Source of the DNA: Azophilus sp965220425
GTDB taxonomy: Bacteria > Pseudomonadota > Gammaproteobacteria > Pseudomonadales > Azotimanducaceae
Length of the DNA stretch: 64,000 nt
Assembly (NCBI GenBank): GCA_965220425.1
Contig: OZ244830.1
Location: forward strand, 2,294,001-2,358,000
Direction: 5' to 3'
How positions within the stretch are numbered: the first letter of the stretch is position 1; every line of letters begins with the position of its first letter. The notes beneath the pieces were generated by a model, which was given only the letters and a program-made list of their open reading frames with translations, was not told the DNA's origin and searched no databases. Made by a program: the position numbers and the translations under genes. Positions 24,209-32,958 of the stretch are shown one piece after another.

Positions 24209-26101
24209 ATGACTGCTCAAGCGGAAACCCACGTCTTCCAGACCGAAGCCAGACAGCTCCTGAAGCTGATGATCCACTCCCTCTACTCCAACCGGGAGAT
24301 TTTCCTTCGCGAGTTGATCTCCAACGCCTCGGACGCCATCGACAGGCTGCGCTTCCGCTCGATTGCGGAGCCGGACCTGGTGGCCGCGGGCGAGGAATTC
24401 TCGATAACCATCCGCTTCGACAAGGATGCGAAGACCGTCTCCGTCAAGGACAACGGCGTCGGCATGACGCGGGAGGAATCCATCGAGCAGTTGGGCACCA
24501 TCGCCAAGTCGGGCACCGCCGAGTTCCTCGCCCAACTCACCGGCGATCAGCAGAAGGATGCGACGCTGATCGGCCAGTTCGGCGTCGGCTTCTACAGCGC
24601 CTTCATCGTCGCCCATGAGGTGGAGGTGCTGACCCGGGCCGCCGCAACGGAACAGGGCGCGCGCTGGGTTTCCAGGGGCGAGGACGAGTTCTCGGTGGAA
24701 GACGCCGAAACCGGCCGCGGCACAACGGTCATCCTGCACCTTCGGGACGATGCCCTGGACTTCGCCGACTCCTTGCGTTTGCGCAACCTCGTGCGCAAGT
24801 ACTCCGATCACATCGCGGTACCGGTGCGCATGCCCAGGGACGAGTTGGCCTCGGAGGACGATGACGACGGCGCAGCGGAACCGGAACTCGAGACGGTCAA
24901 CGAGGCCAGGGCACTATGGACCCGTTCCCGGTCCGAGATCGACGACGGCGAGTACCAGTCGTTCTACAAGCACATCTCCCACGACTTCGAGGATCCCCTG
25001 GCCTGGAGCCACAACCGGGTGGAGGGCAAGCTGGAATACACGAGCCTGCTCTACCTGCCGAAGCGCGCGCCCTTCGACCTGTGGAACCGGGAGACGCCGC
25101 GGGGCCTCAAACTCTATGTGCAGCGCGTTTTCATCATGGACGACGCGGAGCAGTTCCTGCCGCTCTATCTCCGTTTCGTCAAGGGCGTCGTCGATTCCAG
25201 CGAACTGCCGCTGAATATCTCCCGGGAGATCCTGCAGCAGGATCAGCGCGTGTCCCGCATCCGCACCGCGCTCACCAAGCGGGTGCTGTCCCGGCTGGAG
25301 ACCATGGCCGGGAAGGATGCGGACGGCTACCAGGAATTCTGGAACCAGTTCGGCGAAGTGCTCAAGGAAGGCGCGGGCGAGGACTTCGCGAACCGGGAGC
25401 GGCTGTTGAAGCTGTTCCGTTTCGCTTCCACCGCCGGTGAGGACGCTACCCGCAACGTCAGCCTGCAGCAGTACGCCGGCCGCATGGTGGACGGCCAGGA
25501 CTCTATCTACTACCTGGTCGCCGATTCCCATGCGAATGCGGCCGCGAGCCCGCATCTCGAAGCCTTCCGGGACAAGGGCATCGAGGTGCTGCTGCTCTCC
25601 GACCGCATCGACGAATGGTCCATGTCGCACCTGAGTGAGTTCGACGGCAAGTCGTTCCAGGATGTCATGCGCGCGGACCTGAAGATGCCGGGAGAGTCGA
25701 AAGACACCTCGGACAAAGACGGGGAGAAGGAAGACGACGATCCGCTCACCGGGCGCATCAGGGACGTACTCGGTGAGCGCGTGGAGGGCGTGCGCAAGTC
25801 GAACCGGCTTACCGACTCGCCGGCCTGCCTGGTGCTGGGCCAGTTCGCCATGGGCGCCCAGATGCGCCGCATCATGGAAGCGAGCGGCCAGACGCTGCCC
25901 GATACCAAACCCTGTTTCGAGTACAACGCCAATCATCCGATGCTCCAGCGGCTGAACGACGAGGCCGATGAAGACCGCTTCGCCGACCTGGTCATGGTGC
26001 TGTTCGAACACGCCTCGCTGGCCGAGGGGGGCGGGCTGACGGACGTGCCGGCCTACGTCGGCCGCATCAACCGTTTGCTGCTGGAACTGCTGTCGGATTA
26101 G
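24209..26101 (+). CDS. htpG: Molecular chaperone HtpG (Hsp90)
   Basis: 630 aa, the usual bacterial Hsp90 length. The N-terminal GHKL ATPase domain shows ELISNASDAIDRLRF, DNGVGMTREE and GQFGVGFYSAFIVAHEV. The middle domain contains LYLPKRAPFDLW and the catalytic-Arg loop region LPLNISREILQQD. The C-terminal dimerisation domain ends with LNRL-type helices. A Lys/Asp/Glu-rich linker (DTSDKDGEKEDDD) separates the middle and C-terminal parts. It folds client proteins in the cytoplasm and appears to be under heat-shock control. Confidence 0.97.
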   Translation: MTAQAETHVFQTEARQLLKLMIHSLYSNREIFLRELISNASDAIDRLRFRSIAEPDLVAAGEEFSITIRFDKDAKTVSVKDNGVGMTREESIEQLGTIAKSGTAEFLAQLTGDQQKDATLIGQFGVGFYSAFIVAHEVEVLTRAAATEQGARWVSRGEDEFSVEDAETGRGTTVILHLRDDALDFADSLRLRNLVRKYSDHIAVPVRMPRDELASEDDDDGAAEPELETVNEARALWTRSRSEIDDGEYQSFYKHISHDFEDPLAWSHNRVEGKLEYTSLLYLPKRAPFDLWNRETPRGLKLYVQRVFIMDDAEQFLPLYLRFVKGVVDSSELPLNISREILQQDQRVSRIRTALTKRVLSRLETMAGKDADGYQEFWNQFGEVLKEGAGEDFANRERLLKLFRFASTAGEDATRNVSLQQYAGRMVDGQDSIYYLVADSHANAAASPHLEAFRDKGIEVLLLSDRIDEWSMSHLSEFDGKSFQDVMRADLKMPGESKDTSDKDGEKEDDDPLTGRIRDVLGERVEGVRKSNRLTDSPACLVLGQFAMGAQMRRIMEASGQTLPDTKPCFEYNANHPMLQRLNDEADEDRFADLVMVLFEHASLAEGGGLTDVPAYVGRINRLLLELLSD

Positions 26102-26455
26102 CATGGCGGCGGTGCCGCCGCGCACGGCCGGTTCTCCCCCTTGGACGTCCGTATCGGGTGTCCTAAGGAAATTGGCGCCGGCGGCGGATGAAGCGACGGC
26201 CATGGCAGGCCATCGACGGTCCTGCGGGTAGAGGCTCCCGGTGAGCGATTCCCGCCTTGCTGCCTGCGGGAGGCGATCATAGGCATTTGCAACAGAACCT
26301 GGCGTACCGGCGAAACGCCCGGGTATCGCCCTTTGCTGCGCGATGCCTCCGGAGCACCGGAGGGGCAATCGCTTGCGTTCCTGCCAACGCTCGCCCGATA
26401 CGGCATTGGGCGCCGGTCTCTCGACGCTGTTGCCGGCAGGCTTCGTGAATCTTGC

Positions 26456-27355
26456 GTGCCGCTCCTGCTGCTCTGGTGGGCGCTGGCGGCCGCTGTCGCC
26501 CAGGCGCAGACGGACCCGCCCGGCGCCCGCGACCCGGAAGGCATCCCGCGATTTCCCCGGTCCTGGGTCGTGTCTTTCGAAGAGGAAGACAACCTCGCAC
26601 CCAGGGAATTCATAATCAGCGCCGTGGAGAAAATCCGCCGGGAACTGCGCATCGACGAGAAACTCCGCGTCGACGCCACCGCCTTGGAGGTGACCTATCA
26701 GGTGCCGTCGGGCACGCCGCGCGGGGAGGTGGCCGGCCATTACCGGCGCGTGCTCGGCGCCGATGCGCTGTTCTCCTGCGAAGGCCGCGACTGTGGCCGC
26801 AGCAACGCCTGGGCCAGCCAAGTGTACGGCCAGGCGGTACTCTACGGTCCGGACGGCAACCAGTTCTACATCGCGGCGGACCGCGGCGGCCAACTCGTAT
26901 CCGTCTATGTGATCGAACGCGGCAACCGCCGCATCTACGCTCACGTCGAGATCCTGCAACCGGAAGAGGCGGTGAGCGCCACAGTCAATGCGAAGTTCAC
27001 CGAACGCCTCGCCGGCGACGGGGTTACCGCGATCGGCGGTGTGCGGCCACGGCGGGACGGCACAATCCCGGCGGAAGGCGTGCAGATGCTGCAGAACATC
27101 GCTCCGCAACTGCGGATATTCGAGCGCCAGAGACTGTACGTGGTGTGTCACCTGTACGGGCCGGAAGCCGGCGAGGTGCTCCTGGAGCGCGCCGGAGCCT
27201 GCGCTCAGGCGGCTGCTCGGGAACTGCAACGCGGCCTGCCTTCGGATGACGGGCCGGAATTGATCCCGTTCGGCGCCGGCCCGCTGATGCCCCGCCCGGG
27301 CGGCGCCGCGTCGCGCATTGAACTGGTACTGCCGCACCGCCAGCAACGCGACTGA
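26456..27355 (+). CDS. DUF4892-type periplasmic protein with OmpA-like C-terminal part
   Basis: 299 aa from the GTG at 26456, which starts a clean signal peptide (VPLLLLWWALAAAVAQAQ); the frame extends upstream to a TTG at 26333 without a better start. The mature part contains EVTYQVPSGTPRGEVAGHYR and the Cys pair in SCEGRDCGRSNAWASQVYG, which match the DUF4892 family of uncharacterised proteobacterial periplasmic proteins. The C-terminal ~110 residues (LQNIAPQLRIFERQRLYVV...) look like a degenerate OmpA-type domain, as in other members. The 355 bp between htpG and this start hold no recognisable feature. The function is unknown. Confidence 0.7.
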   Translation: MPLLLLWWALAAAVAQAQTDPPGARDPEGIPRFPRSWVVSFEEEDNLAPREFIISAVEKIRRELRIDEKLRVDATALEVTYQVPSGTPRGEVAGHYRRVLGADALFSCEGRDCGRSNAWASQVYGQAVLYGPDGNQFYIAADRGGQLVSVYVIERGNRRIYAHVEILQPEEAVSATVNAKFTERLAGDGVTAIGGVRPRRDGTIPAEGVQMLQNIAPQLRIFERQRLYVVCHLYGPEAGEVLLERAGACAQAAARELQRGLPSDDGPELIPFGAGPLMPRPGGAASRIELVLPHRQQRD

Positions 27356-27367
27356 CCCGCCGGCGCC

Positions 27368-28411
27368 GTGACCAGCTTCACAGAGGTGCTGCGCGAGGTG
27401 CATCAGCGCTTTGCGGCTGCGCCCTTGAGCTTCGGCCATGGAACCGACAACGCCTGGGACGAGGCCGTTGCCCTGGTACTGGGAATGACCGGGCTGCCGG
27501 ATGCGCAATCTTCGCTCGACATGGTGTTGCGGGAGGATCAGGCAGCCGCCATACGGAATCTTGCGGAGCGCCGGGTCGGGGAGCGGGCGCCCCTGGCCTA
27601 CCTGCTGGGCAAGACACCCTACTGCGGCGAGATGTTTCGTGTGCCGGAAGGCATCGTTGTGCCCCGCTCCCCGATCGGCCCGCTGCTCATGGCCGGCTTG
27701 CAGCCGTGGGTGGAAGCCCCGCCGCGTATCCTCGATCTCTGTTGCGGCAGTGGCTGCCTCGGCATCCTCGCCGCCAAGCGCTTCCCGAATGCGCGTGTCG
27801 TACTCGCGGATATCGATCCCCTGGCGGTCGCGACGGCGCGGCGCAATATTGCGGCGCACGGTCTCGAGGGCCGCGTAGAGGCGCTGCGATCCGATTTGTT
27901 TGCGGGCCTCCTCGACGGTCTCCCCGGGAAGGTGGGTGTCCCCAACGACAGGAAGGCGGGTATCCCCGAAGACGCCAGCCCCGAAAAAGTGGTTGTCCCG
28001 GAAGCCGAAGGCAGAACGGTGGGAGTGACTAAAGACGGGAAGGTGGGTGTCCCCAATTCGGGTGGAACGGCGGGAGTCGCCAAAGAACACACGGGTGTCT
28101 CCAGTCGGGAGTTCGACCTGATCCTGTGCAATCCGCCGTATGTCGATGCCGACGCCATGGCGGCTCTGCCGCCCGAGTTTGCCTGCGAACCGGCGCTGGG
28201 GCTCGACGGCGGCAGCGACGGGCTTGCGCTCATCAACCGGGTGATTGGCGAGGTATCCGGGTTCCTCGCCGAGCAGGGGGTTCTGGTCGGTGAAGTGGGC
28301 GAGGCGGCCGGGCGGCTGGAGGCCCGCTGGCCCGGGCAGCCGTTTTGCTGGCCGGACCTGCCGGCGGGCGGCGCCGGGGTGTTCCTGTTGCATGCCGCGG
28401 ATGCGCCGTGA
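27368..28411 (+). CDS. prmB: Ribosomal protein L3 N5-glutamine methyltransferase, with in-frame repeat insertion
   Basis: 347 aa; GTG start 13 bp after the upstream gene. It methylates the side-chain amide of a Gln in ribosomal protein L3 using SAM. The N-terminal helical domain carries ERAPLAYLLGKTPYCGEMF, followed by the SAM motif ILDLCCGSGCLGILAA and the catalytic NPPY (LILCNPPYVDADAM). Between the acidic motif (EALRSDLFAGLLDG) and FDLILCNPPY lies an unusual ~60-residue insert made of degenerate KVGVPND-type heptads (27929-28099). PrmB/HemK proteins normally have only a few residues here. The insert keeps the frame, so the enzyme may remain active with a surface loop. Confidence 0.9.
   Translation: MTSFTEVLREVHQRFAAAPLSFGHGTDNAWDEAVALVLGMTGLPDAQSSLDMVLREDQAAAIRNLAERRVGERAPLAYLLGKTPYCGEMFRVPEGIVVPRSPIGPLLMAGLQPWVEAPPRILDLCCGSGCLGILAAKRFPNARVVLADIDPLAVATARRNIAAHGLEGRVEALRSDLFAGLLDGLPGKVGVPNDRKAGIPEDASPEKVVVPEAEGRTVGVTKDGKVGVPNSGGTAGVAKEHTGVSSREFDLILCNPPYVDADAMAALPPEFACEPALGLDGGSDGLALINRVIGEVSGFLAEQGVLVGEVGEAAGRLEARWPGQPFCWPDLPAGGAGVFLLHAADAP
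27929..28099 (+). repeat. Seven degenerate copies of a ~21-bp unit inserted in frame in prmB
   Basis: Units resembling AAGGTGGGTGTCCCCAA begin at 27929, 27953, 27986, 28016, 28040, 28067 and 28091; all spacings (24-33 bp) are multiples of three, preserving the frame as K/T-V-G-V-P/T/A. Similar GGCGGGTGTCCC and GGGGTATCCCC sequences occur outside genes at about 54500-54585, so the unit is a dispersed repeat rather than part of the enzyme family. Confidence 0.75.
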
Positions 28412-28481
28412 ACCGACCGTGCGGGCGCCCTGGTGGTCCAGCCACCTGGAAATGAGTGGTCAGTGACCGCCGGAACGTTCG

Positions 28482-28545
28482 GCGCGGCCACGCTTACACG
28501 GCGCCTCGACGCCCTCGCGACGAAAGCTGGTGAGCACTGCGGGCC
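28482..28545. repeat. R-family repeat, partial copy c
   Basis: GCGCGGCCACGCTTACACGG and the following ~45 bp (through GGTGAGCACTGCGGGCC) match one end of the R-repeat (reverse complement of copy b's left third). The other half is absent. It lies in the 296-bp gap between prmB and aroC, which contains nothing else recognisable. Confidence 0.8.
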
Positions 28546-28706
28546 AACGGCGCCGCGGAGTGAGCGCTTCGGCGACCTCGAGTCGAGAATAGCCGAGAGG
28601 CGTGCGTCGGCGCGCCGGCGCCGTGATCGCCCCGAGGTATCGTTTGACTCCCGACGTTGGCGGCCCATACTGCACCGCTGACAGGTTCCGGGAACCGGAG
28701 CGGCTC

Positions 28707-29786
28707 ATGTCAGGCAATACCTTCGGTCAACTGTTCACGGTGACGACCTTCGGGGAGAGCCACGGCGCTGCCCTGGGGGCGATCGTCGACGGCTGTCCGC
28801 CGGGGATGCCGTTGTCGGAGGCGGATCTGCAGCCGGACCTGAACCGCCGGCGGCCCGGGCGCTCGAAGTACACCAGCCAGCGCAAGGAGACGGATCGCGT
28901 CGAGATCCTCTCCGGCGTATTCGAGGGCAAGACCACCGGAACGCCGATCGGCCTGGTCATCCGCAACGTCGATCAGAAGAGCAAGGACTACGAGGACATC
29001 AAGCGCAAGTTCCGGCCGGCTCACGCGGATTTCACCTACCTGCACAAATACGGCATCCGCGACTACCGGGGCAGCGGCCGTGCATCGGCGCGGGAAACGG
29101 TCATGCGGGTCGCGGCGGGCGCGATCGCCAAAAAGTACCTCTCGGGCGATGCCGGGGTGCAAGTGCGCGGCTATCTTTCCCGAATCGGCGACATCGTTCC
29201 GGCTCTCCGGTCCTGGCAGGTTGTGGAGGAAAACCCGTTCTTCTGCCCGGACCCGGAAGCCGCGGACCACATTGCCGCGCTGATCGACCGGCTGCGCCGG
29301 GAGGGCGACTCCATCGGCGCGGAAATCACGGTTGTGGCCAGCGGCGTTCCCGTGGGGCTGGGCGAGCCCGTGTTCGCCAAGCTCGACTCCGAACTCGCCG
29401 GCGCGCTGATGGGTATCAACGCGGTCAAGGGCGTGGGCATCGGCGACGGCTTCGCGGTGGCCGGCCAGCGCGGCACCGAGCACCGGGACGAGATGTCGAA
29501 GCAAGGCTTTTCGAGCAATCACGCCGGCGGCGTACTCGGCGGCATTTCCTCCGGCCAGGACATCGTCGTCCGCATCGCGCTGAAGCCCACGTCGAGCCTG
29601 ACCACGCCAGGCAAGACCATCGACATCGACGGCAACGAGACCGAGGTGGTTACCAAGGGCCGCCACGACCCTTGCGTCGGCATTCGCGCCACGCCTATTG
29701 CCGAAGCCATGGTGGCACTGGTGCTGATGGATCACCTGCTGCGCCACCGCGGGCAGACCGGAACGCAGCCTGGTCAGGCCGGCTAA
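28707..29786 (+). CDS. aroC: Chorismate synthase
   Basis: 359 aa from the ATG at 28707 (MSGNTFGQLFTVTTFGESHG), the canonical N-terminus; the frame is open further upstream. It converts 5-enolpyruvylshikimate-3-phosphate to chorismate with reduced FMN, the last step of the shikimate pathway. Signature segments are GESHGAALGAIVDGCPPG, RGSGRASARETVMRVAAGA and KGRHDPCVGIRATPIAEAM. It is present as a single gene without other aro genes nearby. Confidence 0.97.
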   Translation: MSGNTFGQLFTVTTFGESHGAALGAIVDGCPPGMPLSEADLQPDLNRRRPGRSKYTSQRKETDRVEILSGVFEGKTTGTPIGLVIRNVDQKSKDYEDIKRKFRPAHADFTYLHKYGIRDYRGSGRASARETVMRVAAGAIAKKYLSGDAGVQVRGYLSRIGDIVPALRSWQVVEENPFFCPDPEAADHIAALIDRLRREGDSIGAEITVVASGVPVGLGEPVFAKLDSELAGALMGINAVKGVGIGDGFAVAGQRGTEHRDEMSKQGFSSNHAGGVLGGISSGQDIVVRIALKPTSSLTTPGKTIDIDGNETEVVTKGRHDPCVGIRATPIAEAMVALVLMDHLLRHRGQTGTQPGQAG

Positions 29787-29810
29787 TCCGGATAAAGGCC
29801 CATTCCGGGT

Positions 29811-30116
29811 CAGGAATCGGAACTCGATTCCGCCGCCGCCATGCTCGATGAGCTGATGGGCCTGTTGAAGCCCGGCGGCGTTCTGGGCATCATCGACCGC
29901 CACGGCGATGCGGATGCGGATAACGCGGCGCCGCGCCGTATCGAGAAGGCCAGGGTGGTCGAGGCGGCCGAGGCAGCCGGGTTCGAGATCGCCGGGGACA
30001 GCGACCTGCTCGCCAGCCCCGGCGGCGACGACAGGACCGGGATGGTGTTCGCCGAGACGATTCGTGGTAAAACAGGCTGGTTTCTGTTGAAACCGGTCAA
30101 ACCGGAAGGAAGGTAA
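29811..30116 (+). pseudogene. C-terminal fragment of a class I SAM-dependent methyltransferase
   Basis: About 100 residues resemble the last third of predicted methyltransferases of the COG4798 type: the post-motif segment LLKPGGVLGIIDRHGDADA, then AAGFEIAGDSDLLASP and MVFAETIRGKTGWFLL. The SAM-binding core is missing. An ATG at 29841 gives a 91-aa frame, but similarity extends upstream to about 29811 (ESELDSAAAM), close behind the aroC stop. This suggests that a deletion joined it to aroC. It ends 4 bp before the cupin gene. Confidence 0.65.
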
Positions 30117-30120
30117 ACAT

Positions 30121-30570
30121 ATGGCATTGCCGCAAAACATTAACCCGCTTAACAGCGCACTGATGGATACCATCTCGTCCACGACCCAGATGGACTGGAT
30201 CGAGTACGAGCCCGGCGGAGCTCTCAAGGTACTCTGGACGGGTCCCGAGACGGGCCGCTGGATCTGCCTGTTCAGGTGGGACAAGGGCTTTGTCGCCCGC
30301 GCTCACAAGCACCTGAGCGGCGCCTTTGCCTACGTGACCAAGGGCAAGCTGCAGGTCAGGGACGGCGTATTCAACGAGGGCGATTTCATCTACGAGCCGA
30401 ACGGCATGCTGCACGGCGCGACGACGGCGCTGGAAGACACGGAATACCTCTTCCTGTGCGACGGCCCGGTGCTGTTCTTCGATGAGGACGGGTTCACCGA
30501 CTATCTCGGCTGGGAAGAACTCGAGCGCATGAAAGAGCAGTTCGAGGCGCAGAAGAAAGCCGCCGCCTGA
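30121..30570 (+). CDS. Cupin-domain protein (2,4'-dihydroxyacetophenone dioxygenase / ChrR-like)
   Basis: 149 aa, a single cupin barrel. Candidate metal ligands are the two His of ARAHKHLSGAF, the Glu of FIYEPNGMLHG and that segment's final His. The sequence LFRWDKGFVARAHKHLSGA followed by YVTKGKLQVRDG resembles the dioxygenase-like cupins acting on small oxygenated substrates. An AAGGAAGG ribosome-binding site overlaps the end of the preceding methyltransferase fragment. The substrate cannot be told from sequence. Confidence 0.75.
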   Translation: MALPQNINPLNSALMDTISSTTQMDWIEYEPGGALKVLWTGPETGRWICLFRWDKGFVARAHKHLSGAFAYVTKGKLQVRDGVFNEGDFIYEPNGMLHGATTALEDTEYLFLCDGPVLFFDEDGFTDYLGWEELERMKEQFEAQKKAAA

Positions 30571-30612
30571 GTGCTTGCAAACGGCGGCCCGACGCGCGGG
30601 CCGCCGGCCTGG

Positions 30613-30656
30613 CCCGCATCCGTCACCCACTTTCGTCGCGAGGGCGTCGAGGCGCC
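30613..30656. repeat. R-family repeat, partial copy d
   Basis: CCCGCATCCGTCACCCACTT, followed by TCGTCGCGAGGGCGTCGAGG and CGCC, matches the left end of copy b with two changes. Only one end is present. The rest of the 253-bp interval before nfi shows no gene. Confidence 0.8.
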
Positions 30657-30822
30657 GGCCTGCGTGCCGGCGCATCGTCGAAGCAATTGACTGCCTCCCG
30701 GCCGCGGGACGGACGGCCCGGGCTCCGGTCCGGCGCCGGGATGGAAACTTGGCCGCCCATCGCCGGACATCGGCGCTTCGCCTGAGGTAATCTGCAGGCG
30801 ATATTTCCGGCAGTGGATAACG

Positions 30823-31509
30823 GTGCACCGTTGGAAGGTCACGCCCAGGCGTGCGGTCGAGATTCAGAACGAGCTACGCGGGAGGGTCAGTATCGAGCCG
30901 CCGCCCCCGGTATCGGTCGTTGCCGGCGTGGACTGCGCTTTCGGCGACGGGCTGGTTTTCGCCATGGCCGTGGTCTGGGATATCGGGCGCCGGGCGGTCG
31001 TCGAGACCCGGGCGCTCAGCCGGAGGCTGCAATTCCCCTATGTGCCCGGGCTGCTGTCGTTCCGCGAGGCGCCGGCGTTGCGGGCCGTGCTCGCGCGGGT
31101 GCGAACGCCGTTCGATGCCGTGCTCTGCGATGGCCAGGGCCTCGCCCATCCGCGCCGCATGGGCCTCGCCTGCCACCTGGGCCTGCTGCTGGACAAGCCC
31201 GCCGTCGGCTGCGCCAAGTCGCGGCTGGTGGGGGAGTACGTCGAGCCGGGCGCTGAGCGTGGCGAGTTCACCGGTCTGCACTATCAGGGCGAGCGGGTGG
31301 GCACAGTGCTCAGAACGCGAACCGGCGTCAAACCCCTGTTCGTAAGCCCCGGCCATCGTTGCGATCACCGGGGCGCGGTTGAACTGGTGCTTCGCTGCGG
31401 GGCGGGATTCCGGCTGCCCGAACCGGTGAGGCTGGCGGACAGGGGGGTTGCCCAGTTCAAAAGGGGACGGCTGGCTCGATTTCGAGCGGTAGTCATGGGC
31501 GCGTATTGA
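30823..31509 (+). CDS. nfi: Endonuclease V (deoxyinosine 3' endonuclease)
   Basis: 228 aa with GTG start. It nicks DNA one phosphodiester beyond deoxyinosine and other deaminated bases. Family motifs are AGVDCAFG (metal-binding Asp), FPYVPGLLSFREAPAL (wedge PYIP-type region), LCDGQGLAHPRRMGLACHLG (Asp) and CAKSRLVGEY. Length and motif order are standard. It stands alone, flanked by the R-repeat fragment and the promoter of the next gene. Confidence 0.95.
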   Translation: MHRWKVTPRRAVEIQNELRGRVSIEPPPPVSVVAGVDCAFGDGLVFAMAVVWDIGRRAVVETRALSRRLQFPYVPGLLSFREAPALRAVLARVRTPFDAVLCDGQGLAHPRRMGLACHLGLLLDKPAVGCAKSRLVGEYVEPGAERGEFTGLHYQGERVGTVLRTRTGVKPLFVSPGHRCDHRGAVELVLRCGAGFRLPEPVRLADRGVAQFKRGRLARFRAVVMGAY

Positions 31510-31515
31510 AAATAA

Positions 31516-31543
31516 TTAACTGTCCGGGAAATCGAGTTACAAT
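31516..31543 (+). promoter_or_regulatory. Putative sigma-70 promoter upstream of the secreted-domain protein
   Basis: TTAACT at 31516-31521 and TACAAT at 31538-31543 are 16 bp apart in an AT-richer stretch, about 100 bp before the ATG at 31645. The gene also has a strong AGGAGG (31634-31639). Confidence 0.45.
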
Positions 31544-31644
31544 CGAACCGGTGAGTAGCGTTCATCGGGCCGTAATCGATGGTGGGCATCATTGTTTGTC
31601 AGCGACAACGCGCATGACTGACGCGCGAGATTGAGGAGGAAGCG

Positions 31645-32958
31645 ATGCATTTCAGGTTATTGGCAGTAGCGGTTCTGCTGGGATGGGGCACGGCTGGTTT
31701 TTCAGCGTCCGAAGGGCGGGAACATATCATTCCGCTGTTCGTGCCGGAGGATGCCATGGCGACGGGCGCCGCCGGTCAGCAGCAGGGCTTTCTAAGGATC
31801 ATCAATCATTCCAGCAAGGCGGGAATGGTGCACATTTACGGTGTCGACGACATGGGCATGCAGATGGGTCCTGCCATGCTGTCCATGGAGGCGATGCAGA
31901 CCGTTCATGTCAACTCCGGGGATCTGGAAAACGGCAACGAAGTCAAGGGCCTGACGGGCATGCTTGGCGATGGCTACGGCAACTGGCGCCTGACGATCTC
32001 CAGCAACGAGATCGATGTGGAGCCTCTTGCGTACGTCCGTACCAAGGAGGATGGCCTGTTGATCAGCGTTCACGATATCGCCACCGAGGTGGGAATGACG
32101 CACCGCGTGCCGATCTTCAATCCGGGCGAGAACTCCAAGCAGCGCAGTTCGTTGCGCCTGATCAACCTCGGCGATGCGGAGGCCAACGTCATGATTTCCG
32201 GCATCGACGACATGGGCGCGGCCGGAGACGAAAGCATGAGCGCCATGGTACCCGCGAATGGCGCCACTTCGGTAAGCGCCGCGGATGTCGAAGCCATGGG
32301 GCTCGGTGATGGCGCGGGCAAGTGGTCGTTGATGGTGTCGGCCGACCAGCCCATCCAGGTCATGAGCCTCATGGACACGCCCAGCGGGCATCTCGCCAAT
32401 CTATCTGCCGCCAAGCAGGAGTACAGGGGGGCGGCGGGGCTCTACCAGGTTTCTTTCCCAAGTGATATGGACGGTGGCGACCCCGTCACGGGCGGCCTCA
32501 TCATCCTGCTGCCGGACAGCAGGCTGTACGCCTGGTTGCCGGAGACCGCCGATACCAACCGAATCGCGCGGGGGACCTACGATTCCAGTGCGGGAATGGT
32601 TTCCGGGGAAGGCGTTGTATACGAGTCCGGCAAGCAGGCGCTGGACGGCTTTACTCCGGTGGGTGGTGCCGATGAGGTCTCCCTCACCGCCGAATTCCGG
32701 AGCGGCGATTGGATCCGCGGCGAATATACCGTCTTGGGGGAAGATGCACGCGCATTTCGCGGATGGGCGTTCACCGGCTTCGAGCGGGGCGGCTCGGCTG
32801 CGGCTATCCAGGGTACGTGGAGCCCGATGGGCGATAATCCGGATCTTCCTGCAACGCTTACCGTGGAAGCAGATGGCATGTTTGAGGGTTCGATTACTGT
32901 CGACGCGGGGTTGAGTGACCCACTCGATTGCGGGTTTTCGGCTACGCTCGTCCCGTAA
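31645..32958 (+). CDS. Secreted protein with two modules shared with the 4561 protein; reading frame probably broken near the end
   Basis: 437 aa with signal peptide (FRLLAVAVLLGWGTAGFSA). Residues ~28-260 contain two modules also found at the C-terminus of the choice-of-anchor-B protein: IIPLFVPEDAM...GFLRIINHSS, LAYVRTKEDGLL, HRVPIFNPGENS, GDGAGKWSL and SGHLANLSA in the same order. A beta-rich C-terminal domain follows (GGLIILLPDSRLYAWLPETA ...). The frame stops at TAA 32956-32958, but coding-like sequence continues in another frame to 33182, so the natural product is probably ~510 aa. Likely exported; function unknown. Confidence 0.75.
   Translation: MHFRLLAVAVLLGWGTAGFSASEGREHIIPLFVPEDAMATGAAGQQQGFLRIINHSSKAGMVHIYGVDDMGMQMGPAMLSMEAMQTVHVNSGDLENGNEVKGLTGMLGDGYGNWRLTISSNEIDVEPLAYVRTKEDGLLISVHDIATEVGMTHRVPIFNPGENSKQRSSLRLINLGDAEANVMISGIDDMGAAGDESMSAMVPANGATSVSAADVEAMGLGDGAGKWSLMVSADQPIQVMSLMDTPSGHLANLSAAKQEYRGAAGLYQVSFPSDMDGGDPVTGGLIILLPDSRLYAWLPETADTNRIARGTYDSSAGMVSGEGVVYESGKQALDGFTPVGGADEVSLTAEFRSGDWIRGEYTVLGEDARAFRGWAFTGFERGGSAAAIQGTWSPMGDNPDLPATLTVEADGMFEGSITVDAGLSDPLDCGFSATLVP

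Noticed and set aside
27929..28099. CRISPR array
   Set aside because: Units are degenerate, 24-33 bp apart with no unique spacers, and are translated in frame inside prmB. No cas genes occur in the window.
24914..28393. 1159-codon minus-strand frame across htpG, DUF4892 and prmB
   Set aside because: It crosses three real genes on the other strand; produced by GC-rich codon bias.
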